Source of the DNA: Bradyrhizobium sp. BR13661
GTDB taxonomy: Bacteria > Pseudomonadota > Alphaproteobacteria > Rhizobiales > Xanthobacteraceae
Assembly (NCBI RefSeq): GCF_029892425.1
Contig: NZ_JARXWB010000018.1
Span: 90,282 to 154,281, forward strand
Direction of reading: 5' to 3'
DNA length: 64,000 bases
Position numbers and translations under genes: made by a program. Below, one piece after another: positions 32,625-41,840 of the stretch. Under the pieces are notes generated by a model. That model saw only the letters and a program-made list of their open reading frames with translations. It was not told the origin of the DNA and searched no databases. Positions within the stretch are counted from its first letter, which is position 1; the number at the start of each line of letters is the position of its first letter.

Positions 32625-33155
32625 ATGCCTGTCTACACAGTTCATGCTCCCTCCCCAGGTGGGGCCGATCTGCGCGCGACCGACAAGTTCGTGTTCGTGC
32701 GCGACGGCTTCCATGTCTGGGCGATGATCTTCGGCCCGCTCTGGCTGCTCTGGAACAGGCTCTGGCTGGCGCTGATCGGCTGGATCGTTTTTCTCGCGGC
32801 GTTCGATGCCGGGCTGCATAGCGTCGGTGTCGGCCGCCGCTCGATCTTCCTCGCCAATATTGTCGTTGCGCTCTTGATGGGTTTTGAGGCCTCGAGCCTG
32901 CGCCGCTGGACGCTGTCGCGCGGCAAGTGGCGGCAGCTCGACATCGTCGTCGCCGACGACCACGACACGGCCGAGCGCCGTTTCTTCGAGCGCTGGAGCG
33001 AAAAGCAGCGCGGCATTGTCAACGATCAATGGGCGGTCGATCGCGGTGGCCCGCCGCCGACCCGCAATTTGTCGGGTCAGCCATTTTCGAACCCGCCGCC
33101 AATTCCGGCCGGCGGCATCATTGGATTGTTTCCAGAACCGGGAGGGTCAAGATGA
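32625..33155 (+). CDS. DUF2628-family membrane protein in the his operon
   Basis: A 176-residue protein. The N-terminal part has FVFVRDGFHVWAMIFGPLWLLW, followed by two more hydrophobic segments up to about residue 90, the DUF2628 pattern of small membrane proteins. The C-terminal half is soluble and ends in a Pro/Gly-rich tail. Function is unknown. ATG 32625; its stop overlaps the hisH start by four bases, so it is translationally tied to histidine synthesis genes, although nothing suggests an enzymatic role there. Confidence 0.85.
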   Translation: MPVYTVHAPSPGGADLRATDKFVFVRDGFHVWAMIFGPLWLLWNRLWLALIGWIVFLAAFDAGLHSVGVGRRSIFLANIVVALLMGFEASSLRRWTLSRGKWRQLDIVVADDHDTAERRFFERWSEKQRGIVNDQWAVDRGGPPPTRNLSGQPFSNPPPIPAGGIIGLFPEPGGSR

Positions 33156-33802
33156 GCGTCGCCATCATCGATTACGGTTCCGGGAATCTGCATTCCGCCG
33201 CCAAGGCCTTCGAGCGCGCCGCGCGCAGCCTCGAGAACGGCCAGAAGGTGTTCGTCACCAGCGATCCCGATCGGGCCTATGAGGCCGATCGTCTGGTGCT
33301 GCCGGGCGTCGGCGCTTTCGCCGATTGCCGGCGCGGGCTCGATGCCGTCAACGGCATGGTCGAAGCGATCACCGAAGCCGTCCGCGTCAAGGCGCGGCCG
33401 TTCTTCGGCATCTGTGTCGGCATGCAGCTGATGGCCAGTCGCGGCAAGGAACATGTCATCACCGAAGGCCTGAACTGGATCGGCGGCGACGTCGAGAAGA
33501 TCACGCCGCGTGACGAGAGCCTGAAGATCCCGCACATGGGCTGGAATACGCTCGAGCTCCTGCAAGAGCATCCGGTGCTGAACAAGCTGCCACTCGGTGA
33601 GAAGGGCCAGCACGCCTATTTCGTGCACTCCTACCACCTCAATGCTGCCAATGAAGCTGACGTGCTCGCGCGCGCCGATTACGGCGGTCCCGTCACCGCG
33701 ATCGTCGGTAGGGACACCGCCATCGGCACGCAGTTTCACCCCGAGAAGAGCCAGCGCTTTGGCCTCGCTTTGATCTCGAACTTTTTGCGATGGAAACCGT
33801 GA
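33152..33802 (+). CDS. hisH: Imidazole glycerol phosphate synthase, glutaminase subunit
   Basis: A 216-residue class I glutamine amidotransferase that supplies ammonia to HisF. The nucleophile is Cys88 in FFGICVGMQLM; His196 and Glu198 in QFHPEKS complete the triad. The N-terminus VAIIDYGSGNLHS is typical. ATG 33152, overlapping the DUF2628 gene by four bases; its end overlaps hisA by 13 bases. Confidence 0.97.
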   Translation: MSVAIIDYGSGNLHSAAKAFERAARSLENGQKVFVTSDPDRAYEADRLVLPGVGAFADCRRGLDAVNGMVEAITEAVRVKARPFFGICVGMQLMASRGKEHVITEGLNWIGGDVEKITPRDESLKIPHMGWNTLELLQEHPVLNKLPLGEKGQHAYFVHSYHLNAANEADVLARADYGGPVTAIVGRDTAIGTQFHPEKSQRFGLALISNFLRWKP

Positions 33803-34536
33803 TTCTCTTTCCTGCCATCGATCTCAAGAACGGCCAGTGCGTGCGCCTCGAGCAAGGCGACATGGCGCGGGCGACCGTGTTCAATCTCGATCCCGCCGCG
33901 CAGGCGCAGAGCTTTGTCGCACAGGGTTTTGAATATCTCCACGTCGTCGACCTCGACGGCGCCTTCGCCGGCAAGCCGGTGAACGCGCAAGCCGTCGAGG
34001 CGATGCTGAAGACGATCAAGATTCCGGTGCAGCTCGGCGGCGGCATCCGCGATCTCGCGACTGTCGAGGCCTGGCTCGAAAAAGGCATCACCCGCGTCAT
34101 CATCGGCACCGCCGCGGTGCGCGATCCCGAATTGGTGAAGGCGGCGGCGAAGAAATTCCCGGGCCGCGTCGCTGTTGGCCTCGACGCCCGCGACGGCAAG
34201 GTCGCCGTCGAAGGCTGGGCCGAGACCTCGCAGGTGACGGTGCTGGAGATCGCGCAGCGGTTCGAGGATGCCGGCGTGGCCGCGATCATCTTCACCGACA
34301 TCGCGCGCGACGGCTTGCTCAAGGGCCTGAACCTGGATGCGACCATCGCGCTTGCGGATGCGATCTCGATTCCGGTGATCGCCTCCGGTGGCCTCGCCTC
34401 GATCGAGGACGTCAAAGCCATGCTGACGCCGCGCGCGAAAAAGCTCGCCGGCGCCATCGCAGGTCGCGCGCTCTATGACGGCCGGCTCGATCCTTCCGCT
34501 GCCCTCACCTTGATCCGCGACGCGCGCAGGAGCTGA
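33790..34536 (+). CDS. hisA: ProFAR isomerase
   Basis: A 248-residue TIM barrel that isomerises ProFAR to PRFAR. LFPAIDLKNGQCVRL with Asp11 is the first catalytic Asp; VQLGGGIRDLATVEAWL, FTDIARDGLLKG (second Asp) and IASGGLASIEDVKAM are the phosphate-site and late-barrel motifs. ATG 33790 within the end of hisH. Three bases separate it from hisF. Confidence 0.97.
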   Translation: METVILFPAIDLKNGQCVRLEQGDMARATVFNLDPAAQAQSFVAQGFEYLHVVDLDGAFAGKPVNAQAVEAMLKTIKIPVQLGGGIRDLATVEAWLEKGITRVIIGTAAVRDPELVKAAAKKFPGRVAVGLDARDGKVAVEGWAETSQVTVLEIAQRFEDAGVAAIIFTDIARDGLLKGLNLDATIALADAISIPVIASGGLASIEDVKAMLTPRAKKLAGAIAGRALYDGRLDPSAALTLIRDARRS

Positions 34537-34539
34537 CAC

Positions 34540-35316
34540 ATGTTCAAGGTGCGCGTGATCCCCTGCCTCGACGTCAAGGACGGCCGAGTCGTCAAGGGCG
34601 TCAACTTCGTTGATCTCCGCGACGCCGGCGACCCCGTCGAAGCCGCGATCGCCTATGACGCCGCCGGGGCCGATGAGCTGACCTTCCTCGACATCACCGC
34701 GACCCATGAGAATCGCGGCATCATGCTGGACGTGGTCCGGCGCACGGCGGAAGCCTGTTTCATGCCTGTCACCGTCGGCGGCGGCGTCCGCAAGGTGGAC
34801 GACATCAAGACCCTGCTGCGCGCCGGCGCGGACAAGGTCTCGATCAACAGTGCCGCGGTGTCGCGGCGCGAGTTCGTCAAGGAAGCCGCCGAAAAATTCG
34901 GCGAGCAGTGCGTCGTCGTCGCGATCGATGCCAAGCGGGTCAAGCGTGCGGGCGGCGGCGAGCGCTGGGAAATCTTCACCCATGGCGGCCGCAACTCGAC
35001 CGGGATCGACGCCATCGAATATGCTCAGGAAGTGGTCTCGCTCGGCGCTGGTGAAATTCTGCTCACCTCGATGGACCGCGACGGCACCAGGCAAGGGTTC
35101 GACATCCCGCTGACCCGGGCGATCGCCGACAGCGTTCCCGTTCCCGTGATCGCCTCGGGCGGCGTCGGCAATCTCGACCACCTCGTCGACGGTATCCGCG
35201 ATGGGCATGCGACCGCGGTACTGGCCGCCTCGATCTTTCATTTCGGGGAATTCACCATCCGGGAAGCCAAGGAGCACATGTCCCGGCGGGGCTTGCCCAT
35301 GCGCCTGGATGCCTGA
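34540..35316 (+). CDS. hisF: Imidazole glycerol phosphate synthase, cyclase subunit
   Basis: A 258-residue TIM barrel that closes the imidazole ring with HisH-derived ammonia. VRVIPCLDVKDGRVVKGVNF holds Asp11; LTSMDRDGTRQGFD holds the second catalytic Asp; VGGGVRKVDDIKTLL and VIASGGVGNLDHLVDGI are phosphate-binding loops. ATG 34540. Confidence 0.98.
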   Translation: MFKVRVIPCLDVKDGRVVKGVNFVDLRDAGDPVEAAIAYDAAGADELTFLDITATHENRGIMLDVVRRTAEACFMPVTVGGGVRKVDDIKTLLRAGADKVSINSAAVSRREFVKEAAEKFGEQCVVVAIDAKRVKRAGGGERWEIFTHGGRNSTGIDAIEYAQEVVSLGAGEILLTSMDRDGTRQGFDIPLTRAIADSVPVPVIASGGVGNLDHLVDGIRDGHATAVLAASIFHFGEFTIREAKEHMSRRGLPMRLDA

Positions 35317-35392
35317 CGACTCCCGTTCTTAAAAATGCTACACAGGCCGGCAGGGATTGGCCTTTGGCCGGATGTGTTTCTGAGTATTTCCG

Positions 35393-35716
35393 ATGCCGCG
35401 TTTCACGATCCACGACCTCGCCCAGACCATCGACGCCCGCGCGGCCTCCGGTGGTGAGGCCTCCTATACCCGCAAGCTCCTGGACAAAGGTGCCGAACAT
35501 TGCGCCAAGAAGTTCGGTGAGGAAGCAGTCGAAACCGTAATCGCAGCAGTCGAAAACGATCGCGCGCATCTGATCGCCGAGGGTGCCGACCTGCTCTATC
35601 ACTTCCTTGTGCTGCTCAAGGCACGCGGCGTAAGATTGGAAGAGGTGGAAGCCGCCCTCGACAAGCGTACGAACATGTCAGGGTTGGAAGAGAAAGCGTC
35701 GCGCAAGAGCAGCTAG
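35393..35716 (+). CDS. hisE: Phosphoribosyl-ATP pyrophosphatase
   Basis: A 107-residue all-helical MazG-like pyrophosphatase, the second step of histidine synthesis. Conserved segments are SYTRKLLDKGAEHCAKKFGEEAVETVIAA and EGADLLYHFLVLLKARGV. It is a stand-alone HisE (hisI is not here). ATG 35393, 76 bases after hisF. Confidence 0.95.
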   Translation: MPRFTIHDLAQTIDARAASGGEASYTRKLLDKGAEHCAKKFGEEAVETVIAAVENDRAHLIAEGADLLYHFLVLLKARGVRLEEVEAALDKRTNMSGLEEKASRKSS

Positions 35717-35743
35717 CCGAGCTCTTTACGGAAAGGTCGCGTC

Positions 35744-36700
35744 ATGGATATCCGCGCACCCGAGCAGCAATACAATCCATACCGCGTCTATACGCGCGAA
35801 GAATGGGCGCGTCTGCGCGACGATACGCCGATGACGCTGGAGCCGGGTGAGTTCGACCGGCTGCGTTCGCTGCACGACCGCCTCGATCTCAAGGAAGTCG
35901 AGGACATCTATCTGCCGCTGTCGCGCCTGCTCTCCATCTATGTCGACGCGATGCAGCGCCTGTATTACGCGGAACGGCAGTTCCTCAACATCCGCGACCG
36001 CAAGGTGCCCTACATCATCGGCGTTGCCGGTTCCGTCGCGGTGGGGAAGTCGACCACGGCCCGCGTGCTCCAGGCGCTGCTGGCGCGCTGGTCGCCGCGT
36101 CCGAAGGTCGAGCTGATCACCACCGACGGCTTTCTTTACCCGAAGGCCCTGCTCGAGCAGCAAGGCATCCTGCAGAAGAAGGGCTTTCCGGAGAGCTACG
36201 ATCTGCCGCTACTGCTCAGCTTCCTCTCCGATATCAAGTCGGGCCGCCGCCATGTGCGCTCGCCGGTCTATTCGCATTTGACTTACGACATCGTGCCGAA
36301 CGAATGGGCGGAAGTCGACCAGCCCGATATCCTGATCGTCGAGGGCGTCAACGTGCTGCAGACCGGCAAGCTGCCGCGTGACGGCAAGGCGGTGCCCGTG
36401 GTCTCCGACTTCTTCGACTTCTCGGTTTATATCGACGCCGATGAAGAGGCGCTGCGGCGCTGGTACATCAAGCGCTTCCTGGCGCTGCGCGACACGGCGT
36501 TCACCAATCCAAAATCCTACTTCAACCGCTATGCGCTGCTGTCGGACGAGGAGGCAACCGCGACTGCCACCGCGATCTGGGAGCGGACCAACCTCGCCAA
36601 TCTTGAGGACAACATCCTGCCGACGCGCCCGCGCGCGACGCTGATCCTGAAGAAGGGTGCCGATCACGCCGTGGAGAGCGTGGCGCTGCGAAGGCTGTAG
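35744..36700 (+). CDS. coaA: Pantothenate kinase, type I
   Basis: A 318-residue CoaA that phosphorylates pantothenate, the first committed step to CoA. The P-loop is GSVAVGKST (residues 96-104), followed by LITTDGFLYP, SYDLPLLLSFL, PVYSHLTYDIV and IVEGVNVLQTG. ATG 35744, 27 bases after hisE; the his genes and coaA are commonly linked in rhizobia. It converges on a hybrid histidine kinase gene. Confidence 0.97.
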   Translation: MDIRAPEQQYNPYRVYTREEWARLRDDTPMTLEPGEFDRLRSLHDRLDLKEVEDIYLPLSRLLSIYVDAMQRLYYAERQFLNIRDRKVPYIIGVAGSVAVGKSTTARVLQALLARWSPRPKVELITTDGFLYPKALLEQQGILQKKGFPESYDLPLLLSFLSDIKSGRRHVRSPVYSHLTYDIVPNEWAEVDQPDILIVEGVNVLQTGKLPRDGKAVPVVSDFFDFSVYIDADEEALRRWYIKRFLALRDTAFTNPKSYFNRYALLSDEEATATATAIWERTNLANLEDNILPTRPRATLILKKGADHAVESVALRRL

Positions 36701-36719
36701 GGCAAGGCTGTATCCATCT

Positions 36720-36806
36720 CGTCATTGCGAGCACAGCGAAGCAATCCAGAATCTCTCCGTGGAAGCAGTCTGGATTGCTTCGTCGCAAGAGCTCCTCGCA
36801 ATGACG
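36720..36806. repeat. Palindromic element, CGTCATTGCGAG family
   Basis: An 87-bp palindrome bounded by CGTCATTGCGAGCACAGC and GAGCTCCTCGCAATGACG, with inner words GAAGCAATCCAGA and TCTGGATTGCTTC. It fills the convergent gap between coaA and the hybrid kinase. Confidence 0.87.
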
Positions 36807-36815
36807 GGGAGAGAG

Positions 36816-39041
36816 CTACACCGCCAGCTGCCGCGCCGCCGCTAGCCCCGCCAGCGCTTCGTCCAGCTTTTCGCGATCGAGCGGCTTGATCAGAAACCCG
36901 TTCATGCCCGCCTCGAAGCAGGCATAGCGGTCTTCCACCAGCGTGTTCGCGGTGAGCGCGAGGACCGGCGTGTGGTGGCTGCCGGTGGCAGCTTCATGCG
37001 CGCGGATACGCTTGGTCGCTTCGATGCCGTCGAGCTGTGGCATCTGGATGTCCATCAGAACCAGATCATAGGGCGTACCGGCGGAGCTGGCCGCGAGCCA
37101 GGATTCAAGCGCGGCCTCGCCATGAACCGCGATGACGACGCGGTGGCCGAGTTTTGTGAGCAAAGACCGCATCAGCAGCGCGTTGATCTCGTTGTCTTCG
37201 GCAACGAGGATCGAGAGGCCGCTTGCGGGCGCTTTGACCGGCGCCGGCTCGATGGGCTCGGGCGCCAGGTCAGGCGAGGCGACTTCCGGCGTCAGCGCGA
37301 GGCGGGCTGCGAGAGAGGCGGCGCGCAGTGGTTTCGTGAGGAAGCCGGTGAAATCAGGCGAGAGCTTTTCGTGACGCGAGCTCGGTGTCAGCAGCACGAA
37401 GCGCTGCGTCGCATGAGCGCGGGCGGCCTCGCCCAGATGATCGACAATGGTCGGACCGAGTGCGCGGTCGACCAGCACTGCATGCCATGAACGTTCCGGC
37501 AGCAGCGCTTCGGCGACCGTTGCATCCGAGACCAGGCAGGTCTGGCCGCCCCAGCGCTCCAGCCGCCGCGCGATCAGCGACGCCTCGATGCCGTCGGCCA
37601 CCAGCAGGATGGACTTGCCGGCGAGATCAGGGCTCGGGAACGCCGTGCATCCGGCGTCGCCCTGCGATGGCGCGAGTGGGATTGCGACCTCGAAGGTCGA
37701 GCCCTTGCCGGGTTCGCTTTCCAGCGTGATGCGGCCGCCCATGCGCTTGACGATGCGTTCGCTGATGGCAAGGCCGAGCCCGGTGCCGCCATAGGTGCGG
37801 GCGACGCGGTCGTCGGCCTGCTCGAATTCGCGGAAGATGCGCGACTGTGCCTCGGGCGCGATGCCGATGCCGGTGTCGCGGACCAGGAAGCTGATTTCGT
37901 TCGGCCAGATGCCGGGCTCGACGATCAGCGCGACGCCGCCTGATGCGGTGAACTTGATGGCATTGCCGGCGAGGTTGAGCAGCACCTGGCGCAGCCGTGC
38001 CGCATCGCCGATGACCTCGAGCGGCAGCCGCTCGTCGACATAGGCCGCGATCTCGAGGTTTTTCGCCTGCGCACGGGGCGCCAGCAGCTCGGTAATCTCC
38101 TCGATCAGGGTCGAGAGCGCAAAGGTCCGCTGGTCGAGGTCGAGCTTGCCGGCTTCGATCTTGGAATAGTCGAGCAGCTCTTCGATCAGCGCCATCAGCG
38201 CTTCGCCCGAGGTTTTCACGGCGCGCGCGTAAGTGGTCTGCTCCGGCGTCAGATTGGTGTCGAGCAGGAGCCCGCCCATGCCGATGATGCCGTTGAGCGG
38301 CGTGCGGATCTCGTGCGAGGCCATCGCGAGGAAACGCGATTTGGCGCGGTTGGCGGCGTCGGCCTGGTCACGCGCGTCCGACAGCGCACGCTCGCTCTCG
38401 GTGCGGTCGGTGACGTCGCGTCCGACGCTTTGCAATTCGGCGGGTTGGCCGGCATCGTGCCGGACAAAACCCTCGCGCCAGGCGATCCAGCGCGCGCCGA
38501 GCGGCGTGGCAATCCTCTGGTCGTGGATGCGCGTGCCGTTGCTTTCGCGCGCGCTGTCGCCCTGCTCCAGCACGTCGAAATCAAACCGCGTGCCGAGCAG
38601 CGCACTGCGTTGCTGTCCGGCGAGCGCGCAATAGGCGTCATTGGCGAAGGTGATGCGGCCCTGATGGTCGCGCAGCACGATCAAATCGCCTTGCGACTCA
38701 AAGAGGCTGCGGGCGCGCTCTTCGGCTTCCTTCAGCTCCCAATTGCGGTCGATCAGCGCCTCGTTGTGGGCGGCGAGCTTGCGCATCCGCTTGGCGACGA
38801 AACGCAGCCGCATGCTGAGCGTGGCAAGGCCGAGGCAGGCCAGCGCGAACAGGAAGCTCGCGCCGATCGCAAAGGTGTTGGGATCGTAGCCGGAGTTCTC
38901 CGAGCGACTGCCGGTGACGAAGCCATAGGCGCCGCCGAAGGTCGCCGAGAAGATCATGAAGGAGCGGATCGCGAAGGCGATGCGCGGATGCTGTCGCCTG
39001 AAACGGCGCGTGCGCACCTTGATCCGGAACGTCCGATCCAT
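36816..39041 (-). CDS. Hybrid sensor histidine kinase with two receiver domains
   Basis: A 741-residue membrane kinase. Two hydrophobic segments (about 23-45 and 57-78) are followed by a PAS domain (about 110-215), a HisKA helix with phospho-acceptor His243 in ASHEIRTPLNG, and an ATPase domain (GNAIKFTASGG, DTGIGIAPE, GTGLGLAIS). A degenerate receiver (ILLVADG, so the acidic pair is incomplete, though VLVD and TKP remain) precedes a canonical C-terminal receiver (VAEDNE, LMDIQMP, KPLD). ATG 39041; a GTG two codons upstream is possible. No cognate regulator is adjacent. Confidence 0.92.
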   Translation of the reverse strand: MDRTFRIKVRTRRFRRQHPRIAFAIRSFMIFSATFGGAYGFVTGSRSENSGYDPNTFAIGASFLFALACLGLATLSMRLRFVAKRMRKLAAHNEALIDRNWELKEAEERARSLFESQGDLIVLRDHQGRITFANDAYCALAGQQRSALLGTRFDFDVLEQGDSARESNGTRIHDQRIATPLGARWIAWREGFVRHDAGQPAELQSVGRDVTDRTESERALSDARDQADAANRAKSRFLAMASHEIRTPLNGIIGMGGLLLDTNLTPEQTTYARAVKTSGEALMALIEELLDYSKIEAGKLDLDQRTFALSTLIEEITELLAPRAQAKNLEIAAYVDERLPLEVIGDAARLRQVLLNLAGNAIKFTASGGVALIVEPGIWPNEISFLVRDTGIGIAPEAQSRIFREFEQADDRVARTYGGTGLGLAISERIVKRMGGRITLESEPGKGSTFEVAIPLAPSQGDAGCTAFPSPDLAGKSILLVADGIEASLIARRLERWGGQTCLVSDATVAEALLPERSWHAVLVDRALGPTIVDHLGEAARAHATQRFVLLTPSSRHEKLSPDFTGFLTKPLRAASLAARLALTPEVASPDLAPEPIEPAPVKAPASGLSILVAEDNEINALLMRSLLTKLGHRVVIAVHGEAALESWLAASSAGTPYDLVLMDIQMPQLDGIEATKRIRAHEAATGSHHTPVLALTANTLVEDRYACFEAGMNGFLIKPLDREKLDEALAGLAAARQLAV

Positions 39042-39167
39042 CGCCACCGACCCCGACTCTCACCCGAAACAGCCACCGCCGCGCGCGACGATGTCTCGCC
39101 GACCTTGCGAACAGCTTGAGGCTTTGGTGCGGCCTCGAAACAGGGTTGACGAGGTGTTAATGCTTCA

Positions 39168-39237
39168 GAGCATGATCCGGACCCGGAGGGCCGCGTTAGC
39201 GCAAAGTGTGCAGCGGTTTTCCGGAGAGATCATGCTT
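39168..39237. repeat. Palindromic element, GAGCATGATC family, long form
   Basis: A 70-bp member with ends GAGCATGATC and GATCATGCTT. The first part includes an extra GGACCCGGAGGGCC segment before the shared GTG...CGGTTTTCCGG core. It lies between the kinase gene and the upstream small exported-protein gene, both on the minus strand. Confidence 0.8.
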
Positions 39238-39242
39238 AAAAG

Positions 39243-39713
39243 TTAAAGCGAGGCGGCCTGGAGCGGCAGCGGGCGTTCGCCATGAGCGCCGACGATCAGC
39301 GCCGCGGCCTCGCGCTGCGAGAACGTCTTCGAGCGCACATAGATGCGGTAATCGGACGGGCCATCAGTCGAAAGATAGATCACCGGGCCGCCGTCGACGG
39401 GCTCCGCGGCGATGGTGATGAGGCGTGACGCCGGATTGGCCTGGCAGGACTCGGTCTCCGGGTCGGGACCGTCGTCCACGAGCGCGAAGTCCGCGGCATC
39501 CGCATCGTCGGTGATCTGGACCCGCACCGTGGCTCGCGACAGATCGTCGGTGAAGGCGACGTGAACGCCGGCCTTCCAGAACAGGGATGTCAGCTCGACC
39601 GAAGTGTCGCCGAGGGCGATGCAGGGATGGGAGACCGATCCGATCTCGTTGCGCGCGAATACCGCAGCCGCCAACAGGGGAACAACCGAGGCCAGGATCT
39701 TGAACCGCAACAT
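39243..39713 (-). CDS. Small exported protein of unknown function
   Basis: A 156-residue protein I do not recognise. An N-terminal hydrophobic stretch (ILASVVPLLAAAVFARN) looks like a signal peptide. The rest is acidic and soluble, with two Cys (HPCIALGD and ESCQANP) that could form a disulfide, and a basic YVRSKTFSQREAAALI near the end. ATG 39713. It is upstream of the hybrid kinase and downstream of comM, all on the minus strand. A periplasmic role linked to the kinase is possible but is only a guess. Confidence 0.65.
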   Translation of the reverse strand: MLRFKILASVVPLLAAAVFARNEIGSVSHPCIALGDTSVELTSLFWKAGVHVAFTDDLSRATVRVQITDDADAADFALVDDGPDPETESCQANPASRLITIAAEPVDGGPVIYLSTDGPSDYRIYVRSKTFSQREAAALIVGAHGERPLPLQAASL

Positions 39714-39810
39714 GACACGCTACTCGCCTAGGCCACTCGGGAACTTGTGGGCCTTATGGTTTGCAGAGCGTAAAGGAAACTCGTTACCGCAGGGTTGACG
39801 CGCGGAATGA

Positions 39811-41349
39811 TCAGGCGAGCTGGCGCACATCCTCCGCGAGTGCCCGGTAGGACAGCGCTTCGGCGAGATGCAGCCGGCCGATCTTGTCGGCGTTGTCGAG
39901 GTCGGCGAGCGTGCGCGCCACCCGCAGCACCCTGTGATAGCCGCGCGCCGACAGCCGCATGGTCTCGGCGGCATCGCGCAGCAGCTTTTGCCCCTGCGCG
40001 TCGGGCTTGGCGATGTCCTCGAGCACCGCGGACGGTGCTTCGGCGTTGGTTCGAACCCGCGGCAGGCCCGCAGCCGCATAGCGCGCGAGCTGGATGTCGC
40101 GCGCGGCCGCCACGCGTGCGGCGACCTCGGCTGAGCCTTCGGTCGGCGGCGGCAGGATCAAATCGGCCGCAGTGACTGCGGGAACCTCGATGCGCAGATC
40201 GATGCGGTCCATCAACGGACCTGAGATGCGCGCCTGGTAGTCGCCGGTGCAGCGCTCGATGCGGCCGCGCTTGCAGGCATAGCCCGGCTCGAATGCATTG
40301 CCGCAGCGGCAGGGGTTCATCGCCGCGACCAGCATGAAGCGCGCCGGATAGGTCACGCGGTGATTGGCGCGCGAGACCGAGACCTCGCCGTTCTCCAGCG
40401 GCTGGCGCAGCGAATCCAGCACGCGCGGATCGAACTCGGGCAGCTCGTCGAGGAATAGCACGCCCTGGTGCGAAAGCGAGATCTCGCCGGGTTTTGCGCG
40501 CGCGCCGCCGCCGGTGAGCGCGGCCATGCTGGCGGAATGATGTGGTGAGCGAAACGGCCGCCGCGATGTCAGCGCGCCGCCCTCGATCTCGCCGGCGACG
40601 GAGGCGATCATCGAGACCTCAAGCAATTCGCTCGGCGACAGCGGCGGCAGGATCGAGGGCAGGCGCGCCGCCAGCATCGACTTGCCGGCGCCGGGCGCAC
40701 CGATCATCAGCAGGTGATGGCCTCCGGCCGCCGCGATCTCCAGCGCGCGCTTGGCGCTCTCCTGGCCCTTGATGTCGCGCAGATCGAGCGGCGAGGCGGC
40801 CGCTTCATGCACCTTCGGCACCGGCCGAGACAGCACCTGCGTGCCCTTAAAATGGTTGGCGATCTGAATCAGCGAATGTGCGGCGACGATCTGGATGTCA
40901 GGGCTCGCCCACGCGGCCTCCGAGCCGCAGGCCGCCGGACAGATCAAGCCCTCCTCGCGCAGATTGGCGCCGAACGCGGCGGGAAGAACGCCGGCGACAG
41001 GCGCGATCGATCCATCGAGGCCGAGCTCGCCGAGCACGGTGAAACCGGTCAGCGCATCCGGCGGAATCGCGCCGATCGCGGCCATCAGCCCGAGCGCGAT
41101 CGGCAAATCGTAATGGCTGCCTTCCTTCGGGACATCGGCGGGCGCGAGATTGACAGTGATCCGCCGCGCCGGCAACGCCAGCCCCGAGGCGATCAGCGCC
41201 GAACGGACCCGCTCACGCGCCTCCGACACGGCCTTGTCTGGCAGGCCAACGATCGCGAAGGCCGGCAGGCCCGGTGCGACCTGCACCTGCACGTCGACCG
41301 CGCGGGCCTCGATCCCTTCAAAGGCGACTGTCGAAACCCGCTGGACCAT
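39811..41349 (-). CDS. comM: ComM/YifB-family Mg-chelatase-like AAA+ protein
   Basis: A 512-residue AAA+ helicase-like protein. The N-terminal domain has VQRVSTVAFEGIEARAVDVQ and NLAPADVPKEGSHYDLPIALG. The ATPase core has Walker A GAPGAGKS and Walker B GVLFLDELPEF, and a zinc-like MNPCRCG...CKRG insertion. In Vibrio and Haemophilus ComM is a branch-migration helicase aiding integration of transformed DNA; in rhizobia the role is untested. ATG 41349. Divergent from the PilZ gene across 227 bp. Confidence 0.93.
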   Translation of the reverse strand: MVQRVSTVAFEGIEARAVDVQVQVAPGLPAFAIVGLPDKAVSEARERVRSALIASGLALPARRITVNLAPADVPKEGSHYDLPIALGLMAAIGAIPPDALTGFTVLGELGLDGSIAPVAGVLPAAFGANLREEGLICPAACGSEAAWASPDIQIVAAHSLIQIANHFKGTQVLSRPVPKVHEAAASPLDLRDIKGQESAKRALEIAAAGGHHLLMIGAPGAGKSMLAARLPSILPPLSPSELLEVSMIASVAGEIEGGALTSRRPFRSPHHSASMAALTGGGARAKPGEISLSHQGVLFLDELPEFDPRVLDSLRQPLENGEVSVSRANHRVTYPARFMLVAAMNPCRCGNAFEPGYACKRGRIERCTGDYQARISGPLMDRIDLRIEVPAVTAADLILPPPTEGSAEVAARVAAARDIQLARYAAAGLPRVRTNAEAPSAVLEDIAKPDAQGQKLLRDAAETMRLSARGYHRVLRVARTLADLDNADKIGRLHLAEALSYRALAEDVRQLA

Positions 41350-41576
41350 GCTGCCCCCTCGCACAATTAGGGGTAGCAGATCGAGATCGGCCTGACAAGA
41401 ACAATACGGGAACGGAGGCGAGGCGCCGCGATCCCCTAACGACCCGTCAACGGGACGACGACATTAAGCTTCGACTACGTTTCGAATGCGCGCCGCTCTC
41501 CTCAGCACATCCCAACGAATGTCCGCTACTCCTGAGGCTGCGGGATGGGCCGTGATCTAACGGGTGAAGAATTCAA

Positions 41577-41822
41577 ATGCTTGCAAATCGCCGCAGAAGC
41601 GAACGACGGGTGTGCAGCCGACTTGCCAAGATTCATTTTGGCGCGGGCTCGCTGCCGAGGGATTGCACGATTACGGATATCTCGGCCGGGGGCGTGAAGG
41701 TCGTGGCGGAATTTCTGGAAGTGCCGCCGCAATTCACCATCATCTTCGCGCCGGATTATTCCCGCCAGTGCCGCCTGCGCTGGCGCATCGGCTGCGAATT
41801 CGGTGCGGAATTCACGGACTAA
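41577..41822 (+). CDS. Single-domain PilZ protein (c-di-GMP receptor)
   Basis: An 81-residue protein that is just a PilZ domain. The RxxxR motif is in the basic N-terminus (NRRRSERR) and the D-x-S-x-x-G motif is ITDISAGGVKV, followed by a short beta-strand tail. Such proteins bind cyclic di-GMP and pass the signal to a partner. ATG 41577. Its neighbours, a TadD-like lipoprotein and Tad pilus genes, suggest but do not prove a link to pilus control. Confidence 0.85.
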   Translation: MLANRRRSERRVCSRLAKIHFGAGSLPRDCTITDISAGGVKVVAEFLEVPPQFTIIFAPDYSRQCRLRWRIGCEFGAEFTD

Positions 41823-41840
41823 GCCAAACCGGCCGGTTTC

